The notes under the pieces: model-generated
Told to the model about the DNA's origin: nothing
What the model saw: the letters and a program-made list of their open reading frames with translations, nothing else
Database searches by the model: none
Made by a program: the position numbers and the translations under genes
Shown: positions 18,113 to 27,111 of the stretch, piece by piece
How positions within the stretch are numbered: position 1 is the stretch's first letter
Layout: each line of letters opens with the position of its first letter
From: Stenotrophomonas sp. ZAC14D1_NAIMI4_1
GTDB taxonomy: Bacteria; Pseudomonadota; Gammaproteobacteria; Xanthomonadales; Xanthomonadaceae
Direction: 5' to 3'
DNA: 64,000 nt
Assembly: GCF_003086775.1 (NCBI RefSeq)
Contig: NZ_CP026001.1
Coordinates: forward strand, 186,001-250,000

Positions 18113-18332
18113 GCATCACGTCCTGGACATCGCTGCCCGGGCCGTTGGCACGCGGGCGTTCCAGGGCCACGGCCCACGTTTGCTATCATGCGCGCCAATG
18201 GCCGCCCGCCCGATGCTGATCGTGCGCCTGCGCATCCTCCTTCCTCGAAAGGGGACGCATCTGCGGCCATTCACAGCGAAACCTTGCCCGGCCAGGCGCC
18301 GCCTGCCACCCGGGCCCCCGTACTGATCGAAT

Positions 18333-18367
18333 AAGGAAGGCCGGCCGCATGCCTGCGGCCGTAATAC
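18333..18367 (+). promoter_or_regulatory. Ribosome site separated from its start codon by a hairpin
   Basis: AAGGAAGG at 18333-18340 is the only good ribosome site in front of the MFS gene, but the ATG is 27 bases further on. Between them GGCCGCA-TGCC-TGCGGCC (18343-18360) is a perfect seven-base stem with a four-base loop. If folded, the gap shrinks to about nine bases. An in-frame TAA at 18362 excludes any earlier start. This could set or tune translation. Confidence 0.5.
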
Positions 18368-19564
18368 ATGAAATCACCTGCAACTTCGCGTCCCGGGTTG
18401 ATCCCGGTGCTGGCCCTTCTGCTGGTCGGCCTCAACCTGCGCCCGGTGCTGGCCGTGGTCAGCCTGCTCACCGATTCCATCCGTGCCAGCAACGGCATGA
18501 GTTTCGAACAGATCGGCTGGCTCACCAGCCTGCCGATGATGGCCATGGGCCTGATCGCCATGGCCGGTGGCCTGGTCTATCGGCTGGGTTATCGGCGCGG
18601 CGTGGCCATTGGCCTGGCGCTCACTGCGGCTTCGGCACTGGCCAAGCTGGCCTCGCATGAACCGCTGTGGCTGATGGGCTCCAGCGTGGCCGCAGGCCTG
18701 GGCATCGGCATCGTGCAGTCGCTCATTCCCGGCTACATCAAGACCCGCTTCCCGCACCGCGTCGACCTGCTGATGGGCCTGTACGTGAGCATGATCATGG
18801 GCGGCGCGGCGTTGGCGGCCGCCAGCGCGTCGGCCCTGCTGCACTGGCTGGACTGGCAGGGCACGATGGCGTTCTGGGCGGTGCTGGCCATCGCCGGCAT
18901 CGCGCTGTGGCTGCCCAACAGCGGGCATGCCGACGCACCGGCCGCCAGCGCGTCTGCCACCGCCGGCAAGCCCGCCGCCTTCCGGCCCTGGCAGCATGGA
19001 CGCACCTGGTTGCTGGTCGCCCTGTTCTGCGTGTCCAGCAGCTGCTACACGCTGTGCCTGGCGTGGATCGCGCCGTACATGATGGAAGCGGGCGTGCGCG
19101 CGAACGAGGCCGGCTTCATGCTGGCGGCGTTGAGCCTGTCCGAGGTGGCCGGTGGCTTCCTCGTCTCCTGGCTGGCGCCGCGCTTCCGCGACCGCCGCGT
19201 GCTGCTGGCGCTGTTCCTGGCGGCCACCGCACTGACCTACGTGCTGATCGGCGTGGCGCCGATGTATGCGCCGTGGCTGATGATGTGCCTGCTCGGCCTG
19301 TCGATCGGCGGCCTGTTCCCGATGACCCTGATCCTGGTGATGGACCACTGCAGCCAGCCGGCCAAGGCGGGCATTCTGGTGTCGTTCGTGCAGGGCGTGG
19401 GCTATCTGGTCGGCGGCGTGCTGCCCTTCGTGGCCGGTTCGATCCGCGACACCGTGGGCGACCTCAGCGTGGCGTGGGTGGCGATGGCCTGCGTGACGGC
19501 CGCGGCGCTGGTGCTGGCGGCACGGGCAACCCCGGCCAGTGCGGAGCGCTTTGACGCGCGTTGA
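18368..19564 (+). CDS. MFS transporter, CynX/NimT family
   Basis: A 398-residue inner-membrane protein with 12 predicted helices. The LLLVGLNLRPVLAVVSLL first helix with the NLRP signature is characteristic of the cyanate/nitroimidazole (CynX/NimT) branch, and VYRLGYRRGVAIGL is the A-motif-like loop between helices 2 and 3. The substrate is not evident because no enzyme gene accompanies it. The 255-base leader in front is longer than usual, with several GC hairpins, and may be regulatory. Confidence 0.88.
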   Translation: MKSPATSRPGLIPVLALLLVGLNLRPVLAVVSLLTDSIRASNGMSFEQIGWLTSLPMMAMGLIAMAGGLVYRLGYRRGVAIGLALTAASALAKLASHEPLWLMGSSVAAGLGIGIVQSLIPGYIKTRFPHRVDLLMGLYVSMIMGGAALAAASASALLHWLDWQGTMAFWAVLAIAGIALWLPNSGHADAPAASASATAGKPAAFRPWQHGRTWLLVALFCVSSSCYTLCLAWIAPYMMEAGVRANEAGFMLAALSLSEVAGGFLVSWLAPRFRDRRVLLALFLAATALTYVLIGVAPMYAPWLMMCLLGLSIGGLFPMTLILVMDHCSQPAKAGILVSFVQGVGYLVGGVLPFVAGSIRDTVGDLSVAWVAMACVTAAALVLAARATPASAERFDAR

Positions 19565-19621
19565 TCGTGCATGATGCAGCGGCGTGGCGTCTGGCCACCC
19601 GCTGCCAGGGAAGGTGAATCA

Positions 19622-20191
19622 ATGGATGGGATGCCGGCGCGGCAGATCCGCGCGCACTACGATGACCGCGTGATCCGCGTGTACCAGGCCTACTCCGATG
19701 CCATCGCCGACAGCGCGCTGGAGCGGCAGACCTTTGTCTCTCCGCCGTTCAAGATGGAGCGGATGACGTGGATAAAGCCGTCCTTCCTCTGGATGATGTA
19801 TCGCGCCGGATGGGGCGGGAAAGAGGAAGGCCAGAAGCGGATCCTGGCAATCGACATCCGTCGCGAAGGCTTCGAGTGGGCGCTGAGCCATGGCTGCGAC
19901 AGCCGTGCCGAGCCCGGGATGGATGCGGCGGCGTGGGAGCAGCTCAAGGCTCGCTCCCCGGTGCGCATCCAATGGGATCCCGAACGCGATCTGCTGCTGC
20001 GGCCGTTGCCCCACCGCGCGATCCAGATAGGTCTCGGCAGGGAGGCGGTGCGTGCCTATGTCGATGAATGGATTCAAGGCATCACCGATGTGACGGCGCA
20101 GGCACACGCCATCCATGCGCTGGTGGAGGCGGGAAGGATGGAGGAAGCGCAGTCTGCGCTGCCTCGCGAGCGGGCCTATCCCTGGGGTTAG
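19622..20191 (+). CDS. DUF4291 family protein
   Basis: A 189-residue protein. The N-terminal RQIRAHYDDRVIRVYQAYSDAIADSAL and the MTWIKPSFLWMMYRAGWG motif match the DUF4291 family as I remember it; its function is unknown. ATG 19622 follows a good ribosome site (AGGGAAGGTG). It has no signal peptide or membrane segment. Conserved Arg, Tyr, Lys and Trp residues suggest nucleotide or nucleic-acid handling, but this is only a guess. Confidence 0.8.
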   Translation: MDGMPARQIRAHYDDRVIRVYQAYSDAIADSALERQTFVSPPFKMERMTWIKPSFLWMMYRAGWGGKEEGQKRILAIDIRREGFEWALSHGCDSRAEPGMDAAAWEQLKARSPVRIQWDPERDLLLRPLPHRAIQIGLGREAVRAYVDEWIQGITDVTAQAHAIHALVEAGRMEEAQSALPRERAYPWG

Positions 20192-20201
20192 GCGCAGCCG
20201 C

Positions 20202-20630
20202 TCAGCCTTCGTAGAAGTAACGGCGGCGATCACGCGACCACTGCTCGATCTCCGCCTGTGAATCCTCGGGCAGGCACTCTTCGATGTAGTCAGCGGCTTC
20301 GTCGGCGCCTTGCTGTCGCAGGTACTCGATGGTCTGCCCGGCACCGGCACCCACCATGTTCTCGACATCGAAGCCGCAGCCGGTATCCATGTTCAGATGC
20401 TTGGCGACCCACATCGACTCGACGTCGCGCAGGTCCGCAACATGGAACAGCAGATAGGCGCACCAGTAGAGGTTCTCGAAGTACGCCTGGTCGCCTTCGC
20501 TTTTCCTGTACTCCATCTCCCGGCGAAAGATCTCCTGCAGAAGTGGCTGATGCTGCTTCGCATCCTCCGGGAGGATGTTGCGAAGTGCCTGTTCCCGCGA
20601 GGAAGGGGAGTGGATATCAGCTTCTGTCAT
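20202..20630 (-). CDS. Hypothetical protein
   Basis: A 142-residue acidic, helix-rich soluble protein (SSREQALRNILPEDAKQHQP, then FENLYWCAYLLFHVADLRDVESMWVAKHLNMDTGCGFD and a C-terminal SRDRRRYFYEG). The pattern of an aromatic helix with a conserved DVE/K/D patch recalls proteins found next to toxins, but I cannot place it. ATG 20628-20630 gives this length; the open frame further upstream is not protein-like. Confidence 0.6.
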   Translation of the reverse strand: MTEADIHSPSSREQALRNILPEDAKQHQPLLQEIFRREMEYRKSEGDQAYFENLYWCAYLLFHVADLRDVESMWVAKHLNMDTGCGFDVENMVGAGAGQTIEYLRQQGADEAADYIEECLPEDSQAEIEQWSRDRRRYFYEG

Positions 20631-20892
20631 GGATCGAACCGGGCGGGAGACGGACCAGCAGTGGATGCTAGCAGCGCGACCGGTGCTTTTCCCGAGGGCA
20701 TGGGGGCATGGCGTCGTAGCTGCGCAACCATAGGTTTTCACTTTTGCTGCACCTATGGTTGCGCGAGGGCAGAGAACCTTTGGTTGCATTGGTCAAGGAG
20801 AACGACTGGCACCCAAGGAGATCGCGCACACGACTCCCTTCAAGCTTGTCCAACTGCGAAGGGTTTCCCGTTAGAGTCTGCTACCTGCCCAA

Positions 20893-21101
20893 TCAGCCGA
20901 GAAGGTGGCATCGGCTCCGCCTCCGTCGGGACGTTGGCCAGCAGCACTCGGGGCCCAGCAGATCAATCTCGGCCAGGTCGAACAGGCTGGCTATGAAGTG
21001 GGGCAGGGTGCGCGCAGTGGGACCGGGCCAGTGTTCGAGCTCACCGACCAGTAGGGCAGTAGTTCTTGGAGGTATCGAGCAGCGGCGTCGAGGTCGCTCA
21101 T
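20893..21101 (-). pseudogene. Frameshifted remnant of a small gene
   Basis: Reading leftward from ATG at 21099-21101, one frame gives MSDLDAAARYLQELLPYW and then loses protein character. An adjacent frame in the same direction continues with VGELEHWPGPTARTLPHF and IASLFDLAEIDLLGPE before ending in an Arg/Ser-rich tail. The two parts look like one protein broken by a frameshift, with a decayed C-terminus. The family is unknown. Confidence 0.4.
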
Positions 21102-21404
21102 ACAAGCGACCGCAACATCGATATTTAGCCGTAACACGTGCCGGTTACGGTCAAATCTATCTGTTACAGCTCCGCGCACGAACGTGTTAAGGGCTCGCCT
21201 GGTGCTACTGCAATAGCCAACAATCGCCATTGAGGGGCCCTAGACCAGCTGGATGCGTCCGGATCAAGATGATTCGCCCCCAGACGTAATGCGCTACTCG
21301 CAATCGACGTCCGCTTTCGGCCAGAAGCGGTCATCGGTCCAAGGCTCATGCAATGAGATGACCGGGATTTCATCTCTGGATCCCATCGAGCAAGCGACTG
21401 GAGC

Positions 21405-21416
21405 TTTAGCCCTAAA
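21405..21416. promoter_or_regulatory. LacI-type operator candidate before the exported GH3 gene
   Basis: TTTAGCCCTAAA differs at one base from the perfect palindrome TTTAGCGCTAAA found before the lacI gene (27069-27080), and the flanks match too (GAGC before, T after). It is 76 bases upstream of the GH3 start. Confidence 0.55.
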
Positions 21417-21492
21417 TCGCTCATATCACAGTCGGACTCAACCATCCGCCATTTGCGAGGGTTGGGCGGACAACCAAGGTGAGGGAGTGGTT

Positions 21493-23718
21493 TTGAAGAG
21501 ATTTCAGATTGGAGCGTCCCGTTCGCTGAGCAAGCGCGTGCTGGGACTCTCGATGGCTATTGCTCTGGGACTGCCGCTGGCTGTTGCGGCAGAGCCAGCG
21601 ACGACTGATGGTGCCTCGGCTGACAGCCGGGCACATGAGCTGGTCTCGCGGATGACCCTGGACGAGAAGATCCAGATGGTCCACAGCTACTTCGGTATGG
21701 ACAGCGAGAAGCTCAAGCAGCCGAAGGGAGCACTGGGGTCAGCTGGGTACATCGCTCCCATCAAGCGACTGGGGATCCCTGCACAGCAGCTCGTTGACGC
21801 CGGCATGGGCGTGACCAACCCAGGTGGCATTCGTAAGGGTGATTTCGCGACGGCCATGCCCTCAGGCCCTGCCAACGCGTCGACCTGGAACCCGGAACTG
21901 GCATTCGCCAACGGTGCCACCATGGGCCGCGAGGCTTGGCAGCAAGGCTTCAACGTGCTGCTGGGAGGCGGCGCGAATCTGCATCGGGACCCGCGTAACG
22001 GCCGCAACTTTGAGTACGCCGGTGAAGATCCGCTGCTGGCCGGCATCATGGCTGGCAACGTCATCAAGGGCGTGCAGAGCGAGAAGGTCATTTCCACCCT
22101 CAAGCACTTTGCCCTGAATGACATGGAGACCCGTCGCAACTTCCATGACGCCCTGCTGGGTGAGAAGGAACTGCACGAGTCGGATCTGCTTGCATTCAAG
22201 ATCGCGATCCAGACTGGCCAGCCCGGCTCTGTCATGTGCTCTTACCAGAAGACCAATGGTACGTACGGCTGCGAGCACGAGTACCTGTTGGGCGACGTTC
22301 TGAAGAAGGAGTGGTCATATCCCGGCTATGTCATGACCGACTGGGGTGGTGGGCACAGTTCCGCCAAAGCGGCCATGGCTGGCCTGGACCAGCAGTCAGC
22401 AGGTGAAGTGTTCGATCCCGATGTCTTCTTCGACAAGCCGCTGCGTGCTGATCTGAAGGCCGGGCGTGTACCGATGTCCCAGCTGGATGACATGGTCAAG
22501 CGCATCCTGCGCAGCTTCATCGCGGTGGGAGCTTTGGATCATCCTCCGCAGCGCCAGGCTATTGATGGTCCTGCAGGCATTGCCACAGCACAGCGCATCA
22601 TTGAGGAAGGTGCGGTTCTGCTGAAAAACGACCGCGCATTGCTTCCGCTGCAGAAGCCCAAGCGCGTAGTCGTGATTGGTGGGTACGCCGACAAGGGCGT
22701 TCTGTCCGGCGGCGGATCTTCGCGCATCGATTTCACGATGTTCGGTGGCAACGCGGTGCCTGGCCTGACCCCGACGTCTTGGCCGGGTCCGGTTGTCTAT
22801 CTGGCCTCAGCCCCATTGGCTGGCTTGAAGCAGGCAATGCCCCAGGCACAGATCGAGTACGTAGACGGCACCGATCCGAAGAAGGCTGCAGACATGGCAG
22901 CTAAGGCCGATGTGGCCATCGTCTTTGCAACCCAGTGGGCGGCGGAGTCAGTGGATTTGCCGGACATGGATCTGCCCGATGGGCAGGACCAGTTGATCAC
23001 GGCCGTAGCGAAGGCCAACGCCAAGACCGTGGTGGTGCTTGAAACCAACTCCGCGGTCCGGATGCCCTGGTTGAACGACGTGGGTGCAGTGCTTCAGGCC
23101 TGGTACCCGGGCATTGGCGGCGGTGTGGGTATCGCGCGTCTGATCACCGGTGAGGTCTCTCCTTCCGGCCGCCTGCCGATCACCTGGCCAACGGGTCTGG
23201 ACCAGTTGCCTCGCCCGAATGTTCCGGGCCTCGGCTTCAAGCCGGCAGTGCCCTCAGACGACGTCTTCGACTACCGCATCGAGGGCGCCAACGTGGGCTA
23301 CAAGTGGTTCGAGGTTAAGGGCATGAAGCCGCTGTATCCCTTTGGCTACGGCTTGAGTTACACGACCTTCGCCTATGACGCCCTGAAGGTGTCGTCTGAT
23401 GGCGCCCAGGTAACGGCGACGTTCCGCGTGCGGAATACCGGTAAGCGTGAGGGTGCAGCAGTGCCGCAGATCTACGTGCGGATGCCGAATGGTCACGCGA
23501 CGCCGGTTCGCCTGGCAGGCTGGTCCAAGGTAAAGCTCGCCGCCGGTGAGGCATCTACTGTAACGGTGAAGGCCGAACCGCTGACCCTCGCCGACTACGA
23601 CGTGGCAACCAGGAAGTGGATCGTCCCCGCAGGCGAGTACACCGTTGAGCTTGCAGACTCGGCAACGGCTGTTACTCAGAAGGCCAAGGTTGTTTTGAAG
23701 CAGTCCACTCTGGACTGA
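21493..23718 (+). CDS. Glycoside hydrolase family 3 beta-glucosidase, exported
   Basis: About 741 residues. A signal peptide (VLGLSMAIALGLPLAVAAEP) is followed by the GH3 (alpha/beta)8 domain with KHFALNDMETRRNFHD near residue 205 and nucleophile region GYVMTDWGGGHSS (Asp near residue 281), then the GH3 C-terminal sandwich (GAVLLKNDRALLPL) and a fibronectin-III-like domain ending VVLKQSTLD. It should release glucose from beta-glucosides in the periplasm or outside. TTG 21493 is preferred because GAGGGAG lies five bases before it; GTG 21487 is close by. It converges on the second GH3 gene across a shared terminator. Confidence 0.88.
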   Translation: MKRFQIGASRSLSKRVLGLSMAIALGLPLAVAAEPATTDGASADSRAHELVSRMTLDEKIQMVHSYFGMDSEKLKQPKGALGSAGYIAPIKRLGIPAQQLVDAGMGVTNPGGIRKGDFATAMPSGPANASTWNPELAFANGATMGREAWQQGFNVLLGGGANLHRDPRNGRNFEYAGEDPLLAGIMAGNVIKGVQSEKVISTLKHFALNDMETRRNFHDALLGEKELHESDLLAFKIAIQTGQPGSVMCSYQKTNGTYGCEHEYLLGDVLKKEWSYPGYVMTDWGGGHSSAKAAMAGLDQQSAGEVFDPDVFFDKPLRADLKAGRVPMSQLDDMVKRILRSFIAVGALDHPPQRQAIDGPAGIATAQRIIEEGAVLLKNDRALLPLQKPKRVVVIGGYADKGVLSGGGSSRIDFTMFGGNAVPGLTPTSWPGPVVYLASAPLAGLKQAMPQAQIEYVDGTDPKKAADMAAKADVAIVFATQWAAESVDLPDMDLPDGQDQLITAVAKANAKTVVVLETNSAVRMPWLNDVGAVLQAWYPGIGGGVGIARLITGEVSPSGRLPITWPTGLDQLPRPNVPGLGFKPAVPSDDVFDYRIEGANVGYKWFEVKGMKPLYPFGYGLSYTTFAYDALKVSSDGAQVTATFRVRNTGKREGAAVPQIYVRMPNGHATPVRLAGWSKVKLAAGEASTVTVKAEPLTLADYDVATRKWIVPAGEYTVELADSATAVTQKAKVVLKQSTLD

Positions 23719-23730
23719 TGATGCAAATGG

Positions 23731-23756
23731 AGAGGGGCGCAGTTGCGCCCCTCTTT
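23731..23756. terminator. Bidirectional terminator between the two GH3 genes
   Basis: AGAGGGGCGCA-GT-TGCGCCCCTCT is a perfect stem of 11 bases with T residues on the plus-strand side and A-rich sequence (ATGCAAATGG) on the other, centred between stop codons at 23718 and 23764. Confidence 0.85.
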
Positions 23757-23763
23757 CATTCGG

Positions 23764-25926
23764 TTAGGACAACACGAATCGAGCCGGTGTCCCGGTCGTG
23801 CAGGACGGCGCAATCCATACATCGAATGCGCCAGGCTCAGCGCGGCGGACCCCATCAACATCGGTGAACTCGAGCATCGATTCATTGATCAGGAAGGCCA
23901 CTTCAACGGTCTCACCAGGTTTGATGGCGATCTTGTCAAAGCCTTTGAGCTCGCGAACAGGGCGCACTCGGCTGGCCACGCGATCATGGATGTACAGCTG
24001 CACGACTTCCTCGATCAGCCGCTCACCTTCGTTGCTTACGTTGGCACTGACCCGAATCGAACTACCGTGTTCCAGAACGCTGGAACTGACCTCCGTTTCG
24101 GCGTAGCGGACCTTGCCGTAGGTCAGGCCGTGACCGAAGGGATAGAGCGCTTCGTGAGTGATCTCGCGCCAGCGTGTCTTGAACTCCTTCATGTCAGGGA
24201 GTTCCGGGCGTCCTGTCCGCGGATGGTTGTAGTAGTACGGCTGCTGTCCGGACTCCTGGGGGAAGGAGATGGGCAGACGACCCGACGGGCTGTAGTCGCC
24301 GAACAGGACATCGGCAGTCGCATGGCCCGTCTGCGAACCCAGGAACCAGGTGATAAGCAGAGCGTCGGCGTTGCGGACTCCGCCATGGAGCGCCAAGGCA
24401 CGACCATTGCGAATCAGTGCAACAACGGGCTTGCCAACCGCGCTGATTGCATCAGCGAGCTTCTGCTGTGCGACGGGCAGGGTGATCTCGATGCGGGACT
24501 GGGCCTCGCCCGAGTAACGCTGCGGTTCGCCCAGAGCCAAGATAACGACGTCCGCTGCCTTGGCCGCCTCAATCGCGGCCTCAATGCCACCTGCAAGATC
24601 CTCTTCAAGACCGCAGCCATCAACGAACTGCAGGTTGTCTGCATTGTCCACCGCATCACGCAGGCCATCCTCAAGGGAGACGTAGCGATTGGCGTCACCG
24701 AACAGCGTCCAGCAGCCTTCGATGTTTTCACGATCCCGACCAAATGGGCCGATGACGGCGATGCGCTGACCGGACTTCTTCAGGGGCAGAACGTCGCCTT
24801 CATTCTTCAGCATGACAATCGAACGCTTGGCCGATTCGCGGGCCAAGGCTTCATGCTCTGCAACCTGCTCAGCAGAGATGTCGTCCATGCGAAGCGAGCG
24901 ATAGGGGTCGTCCAGCAGGCCAATTCGCTCCTTGAGCTCCAGCATCCGGCGGACTGCCTGGTCCAGGCGCCACATTGGAACGGCGCCCTCCCTGACCAGG
25001 TCGGGGAGGTGCTCGAGATACAAGCCACTCTGCAGGCTCAGATCCAGACCGGCCATGAAGGCCTTCAGGACGGCATCCTTCATGTCCTCCGCGTAGCCGT
25101 GCGCCACCAGCTCCATCTCAGAGGTGTAGTCAGAGATGGTTATCCCATTGAACTTCCATTCCCCGCGGAGGACGTCGACCAGCAGCGGCTTGTTAGCGCT
25201 GGCCGGAACGCCGTTGATGTCGTTGAACGAGCTCATCAGGCTGGCCACGCCGGCATCCACTGCCGCCTTGAACGGAGGCAAATGGACGTCGCGCAGTGTC
25301 TGCGGTGCAATATCGACGGTGTTGTAGTCCAAGCCGGCCAGGCTGGCGCCATAAGCAACATAGTGCTTCGCCGTTGCCAGCATGGCGTTCTCAGCTGTCA
25401 GGTCGGGCCCCTGGAAACCCTCCACTCGGGCAGCGCCAAATCGGCAAGCCATCAGGGTGTCTTCGCCCGTACCTTCGGCGCCACGGCTCCAGCGCTGATC
25501 GCGAGTGACGTCGATCGCCGGCGCATAGGTCCAGTGGATGGCTGCCGCAGTCGCTTCGATGGCGGTGGCACGTGCAGTGCGACGCGCGAGGTCAGGTTCA
25601 AAGCTGGCGGTCTCGCCCAACGGAATCGGAAACACCGTGCTCATGCCATGAATGACGTCGGCAGCCAGGATCACCGGGATACCGAGGCGACTTTCTTCCA
25701 ACGCCACACGCTGCAGCTCGACAGCGCCTTCCTTGCCTTTGCCATTGAACAGGGAGCCAACCTTGCCTTGGCGAATCTGCTGCAGGACTTGGTCCGCGTT
25801 CTGCTCGTTGGCTACAGGGTTGATGTCCGGTGCGAACGGGCGAACCATGTCAGCGGTGACGTTGAGCTGTCCGACCTTCTCTTCCAACGTCATCTGCGCC
25901 ATTAGCGCGTCAATCCGATTACTCAT
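23764..25926 (-). CDS. bglX: Glycoside hydrolase family 3 beta-glucosidase, BglX-like, without signal peptide
   Basis: A 720-residue protein very like E. coli BglX in domain order: GH3 barrel (MTLEEKVGQL; GIPVILAADVIHGMSTVFPI; DQRWSRGAEGTGEDT; KHYVAYG), nucleophile region GITISDYTSEMEL (Asp near residue 264), GH3 C-terminal domain (SIVMLKNEGDVLPLKKSG) and a fibronectin-III-like end. BglX is periplasmic, but this copy starts MSNRIDALMAQMTLEEK with no signal sequence, so it should act in the cytoplasm on imported beta-glucosides. The ribosome site GAGGA precedes ATG 25926. Two operator-like palindromes sit directly upstream. Confidence 0.9.
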   Translation of the reverse strand: MSNRIDALMAQMTLEEKVGQLNVTADMVRPFAPDINPVANEQNADQVLQQIRQGKVGSLFNGKGKEGAVELQRVALEESRLGIPVILAADVIHGMSTVFPIPLGETASFEPDLARRTARATAIEATAAAIHWTYAPAIDVTRDQRWSRGAEGTGEDTLMACRFGAARVEGFQGPDLTAENAMLATAKHYVAYGASLAGLDYNTVDIAPQTLRDVHLPPFKAAVDAGVASLMSSFNDINGVPASANKPLLVDVLRGEWKFNGITISDYTSEMELVAHGYAEDMKDAVLKAFMAGLDLSLQSGLYLEHLPDLVREGAVPMWRLDQAVRRMLELKERIGLLDDPYRSLRMDDISAEQVAEHEALARESAKRSIVMLKNEGDVLPLKKSGQRIAVIGPFGRDRENIEGCWTLFGDANRYVSLEDGLRDAVDNADNLQFVDGCGLEEDLAGGIEAAIEAAKAADVVILALGEPQRYSGEAQSRIEITLPVAQQKLADAISAVGKPVVALIRNGRALALHGGVRNADALLITWFLGSQTGHATADVLFGDYSPSGRLPISFPQESGQQPYYYNHPRTGRPELPDMKEFKTRWREITHEALYPFGHGLTYGKVRYAETEVSSSVLEHGSSIRVSANVSNEGERLIEEVVQLYIHDRVASRVRPVRELKGFDKIAIKPGETVEVAFLINESMLEFTDVDGVRRAEPGAFDVWIAPSCTTGTPARFVLS

Positions 25927-25936
25927 TGCATCCTCG

Positions 25937-25950
25937 TGTAAACGATTACA
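25937..25950. promoter_or_regulatory. Operator candidate TGTAA-N4-TTACA before the cytoplasmic GH3 gene
   Basis: TGTAAACGATTACA, 11 bases upstream of the ATG. The same pattern (TGTAATCGGTTACA) occurs at 27112-27125 between lacI and deoR. The central CG is typical for LacI-family sites. Confidence 0.55.
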
Positions 25951-25968
25951 TTCGGGCAATGAGAGCGG

Positions 25969-25982
25969 GTGTAGCGCTAAAC
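25969..25982. promoter_or_regulatory. Second operator candidate (GCGCTAAA half) before the cytoplasmic GH3 gene
   Basis: GTGTAGCGCTAAAC shares AGCGCTAAA with the perfect palindrome TTTAGCGCTAAA at 27069-27080. It is 43 bases upstream of the GH3 start and also just beyond the stop codon of lacI. Confidence 0.5.
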
Positions 25983-25999
25983 CTCCACCCTGACGATAG

Positions 26000-27046
26000 T
26001 CAGGGTCGGGGTGGGCCAGATGAGGTGCGGATGAGAAGTTCGTGGGGAAGCACCATCTCCCCCTCTGGCAAGTCACCCTTTCCAACCAGGCAACTCACAA
26101 TCGAGGCCACAGCAGCATCTGCCATCTTCGCCATAGGCTGGGCCGCGACGGTAAGTGGGGGCCAAGCCCTGCGGGAAGCGGCTGTATCGTCGAATGCGGC
26201 TACGGAGAGATCTTCAGGAACGCGAAGCCCCGCTCGTTGTGCGACCCACAGCACCCCCAGCGCCATGTCATCGTTGCTCGCCAGCACAGCGGTTGGCTGC
26301 GCCTGCAGAGCCAGTAGTGCCTCAGTTGCCTCGCATCCGGACTGGAAAGAGAAGCGCCCATTGCGAATGAAGGCTCGTTCCACCACCAGACCGTGCCTGG
26401 CCATAGCATCCTGGAAGCCAAGAAGGCGCTCATGGCTGTCCCCATGATCCATGGGGCCGGCGATGAAGGCGATCTGCCGGTGGCCTGATTGGATCAGGTG
26501 GCTAGTGAGCTGATCGGCGGCCAACCGATTGTCGATCCGTACGGTCTGCATGCCCGCCAAGGGCTCAGCACCCGCAATGGCGGCGGCCGGAATTCCAAGC
26601 CGCTGGAAGTACTCCGACCCTGACAGCAACTCCGCATACGGAGGGACGAGCAGCAGCCCCTCGGCACCGGCTTCGATTGCCTCCATGACCAGTTGCTCGG
26701 CATGGTCGGCGTTGGGTAAGCGACCTTCTCTGACGACCAACTGGGCCCCCACCGCATTGGCACTGGCCAGTGCGGTGAGCAGCACATCCGTCAGAAAGGG
26801 AGAGCGCACGTCCGGATAGAGAAGTCCGAGCCGAGTGCCTGCGGCGCCGGCCAAGCGCCGAGCCGCAACGTTTGGCACGTAGCCGGTGAGCCTGATGGCT
26901 TCTTTGACCCGTGCACGGGTTTCCGCACTGACCTTCCCGCGTCCGTTGATGACATTGGACACGGTCATCGTGGACACGCCGACCCGCTCAGCCACGGTCT
27001 GGAGCGTCACTGGCATGCGGACTCTACTGCTAGGGCGAACCGGCAT
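26000..27046 (-). CDS. LacI-family transcriptional repressor
   Basis: A 348-residue protein. The helix-turn-helix plus hinge is VTLQTVAERVGVSTMTVSNVINGRGKVS continuing to VKEAIRLTGYVPNVAARRLAG, read in two parts near residues 12-60; the rest is a sugar-binding periplasmic-binding-protein fold (GLLYPDVRSPF; FIAGPMDHGDSHERLLGF; ASNDDMALGVL). ATG 27046 has AAGG six bases upstream; ATG 27016 would give the more usual short N-terminus. It stands in the same direction as the cytoplasmic GH3 gene, which begins 74 bases past its stop. The palindrome TTTAGCGCTAAA before it suggests autoregulation and control of both GH3 genes. Confidence 0.9.
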   Translation of the reverse strand: MPVRPSSRVRMPVTLQTVAERVGVSTMTVSNVINGRGKVSAETRARVKEAIRLTGYVPNVAARRLAGAAGTRLGLLYPDVRSPFLTDVLLTALASANAVGAQLVVREGRLPNADHAEQLVMEAIEAGAEGLLLVPPYAELLSGSEYFQRLGIPAAAIAGAEPLAGMQTVRIDNRLAADQLTSHLIQSGHRQIAFIAGPMDHGDSHERLLGFQDAMARHGLVVERAFIRNGRFSFQSGCEATEALLALQAQPTAVLASNDDMALGVLWVAQRAGLRVPEDLSVAAFDDTAASRRAWPPLTVAAQPMAKMADAAVASIVSCLVGKGDLPEGEMVLPHELLIRTSSGPPRP

Positions 27047-27068
27047 CTTGGGCCTTGGGCGGATGAGC

Positions 27069-27080
27069 TTTAGCGCTAAA
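27069..27080. promoter_or_regulatory. Perfect palindromic operator TTTAGCGCTAAA before lacI
   Basis: A perfect 12-base palindrome, 22 bases upstream of the preferred lacI start codon. Near copies lie before both GH3 genes. Confidence 0.6.
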
Positions 27081-27111
27081 TGCGGCCAAATGTACGCCAA
27101 TTCGCCCTGAA

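Larger units (their letters stand above)
20631..21492. other. Gene-poor, lower-GC junction before the carbohydrate island
   Basis: About 860 bases with visibly lower GC and no intact gene. It holds a frameshifted remnant (20893-21101), an inverted repeat CCGTAAC-N8-GTTACGG (21129-21150) and the TTTAGCCCTAAA site that belongs to the downstream GH3 gene (21405-21416). The sequence reads like an old insertion boundary. Confidence 0.5.

Noticed and set aside
18181..18330. Known riboswitch class in the MFS leader
   Set aside because: No conserved core of TPP, SAM/SAH, guanidine or yybP-type elements could be matched; listed only as a structured leader.
23743..25905. 720-residue plus-strand frame antisense to the BglX-like gene
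   Set aside because: Opposite strand of a gene with full GH3 motif order; no family similarity.
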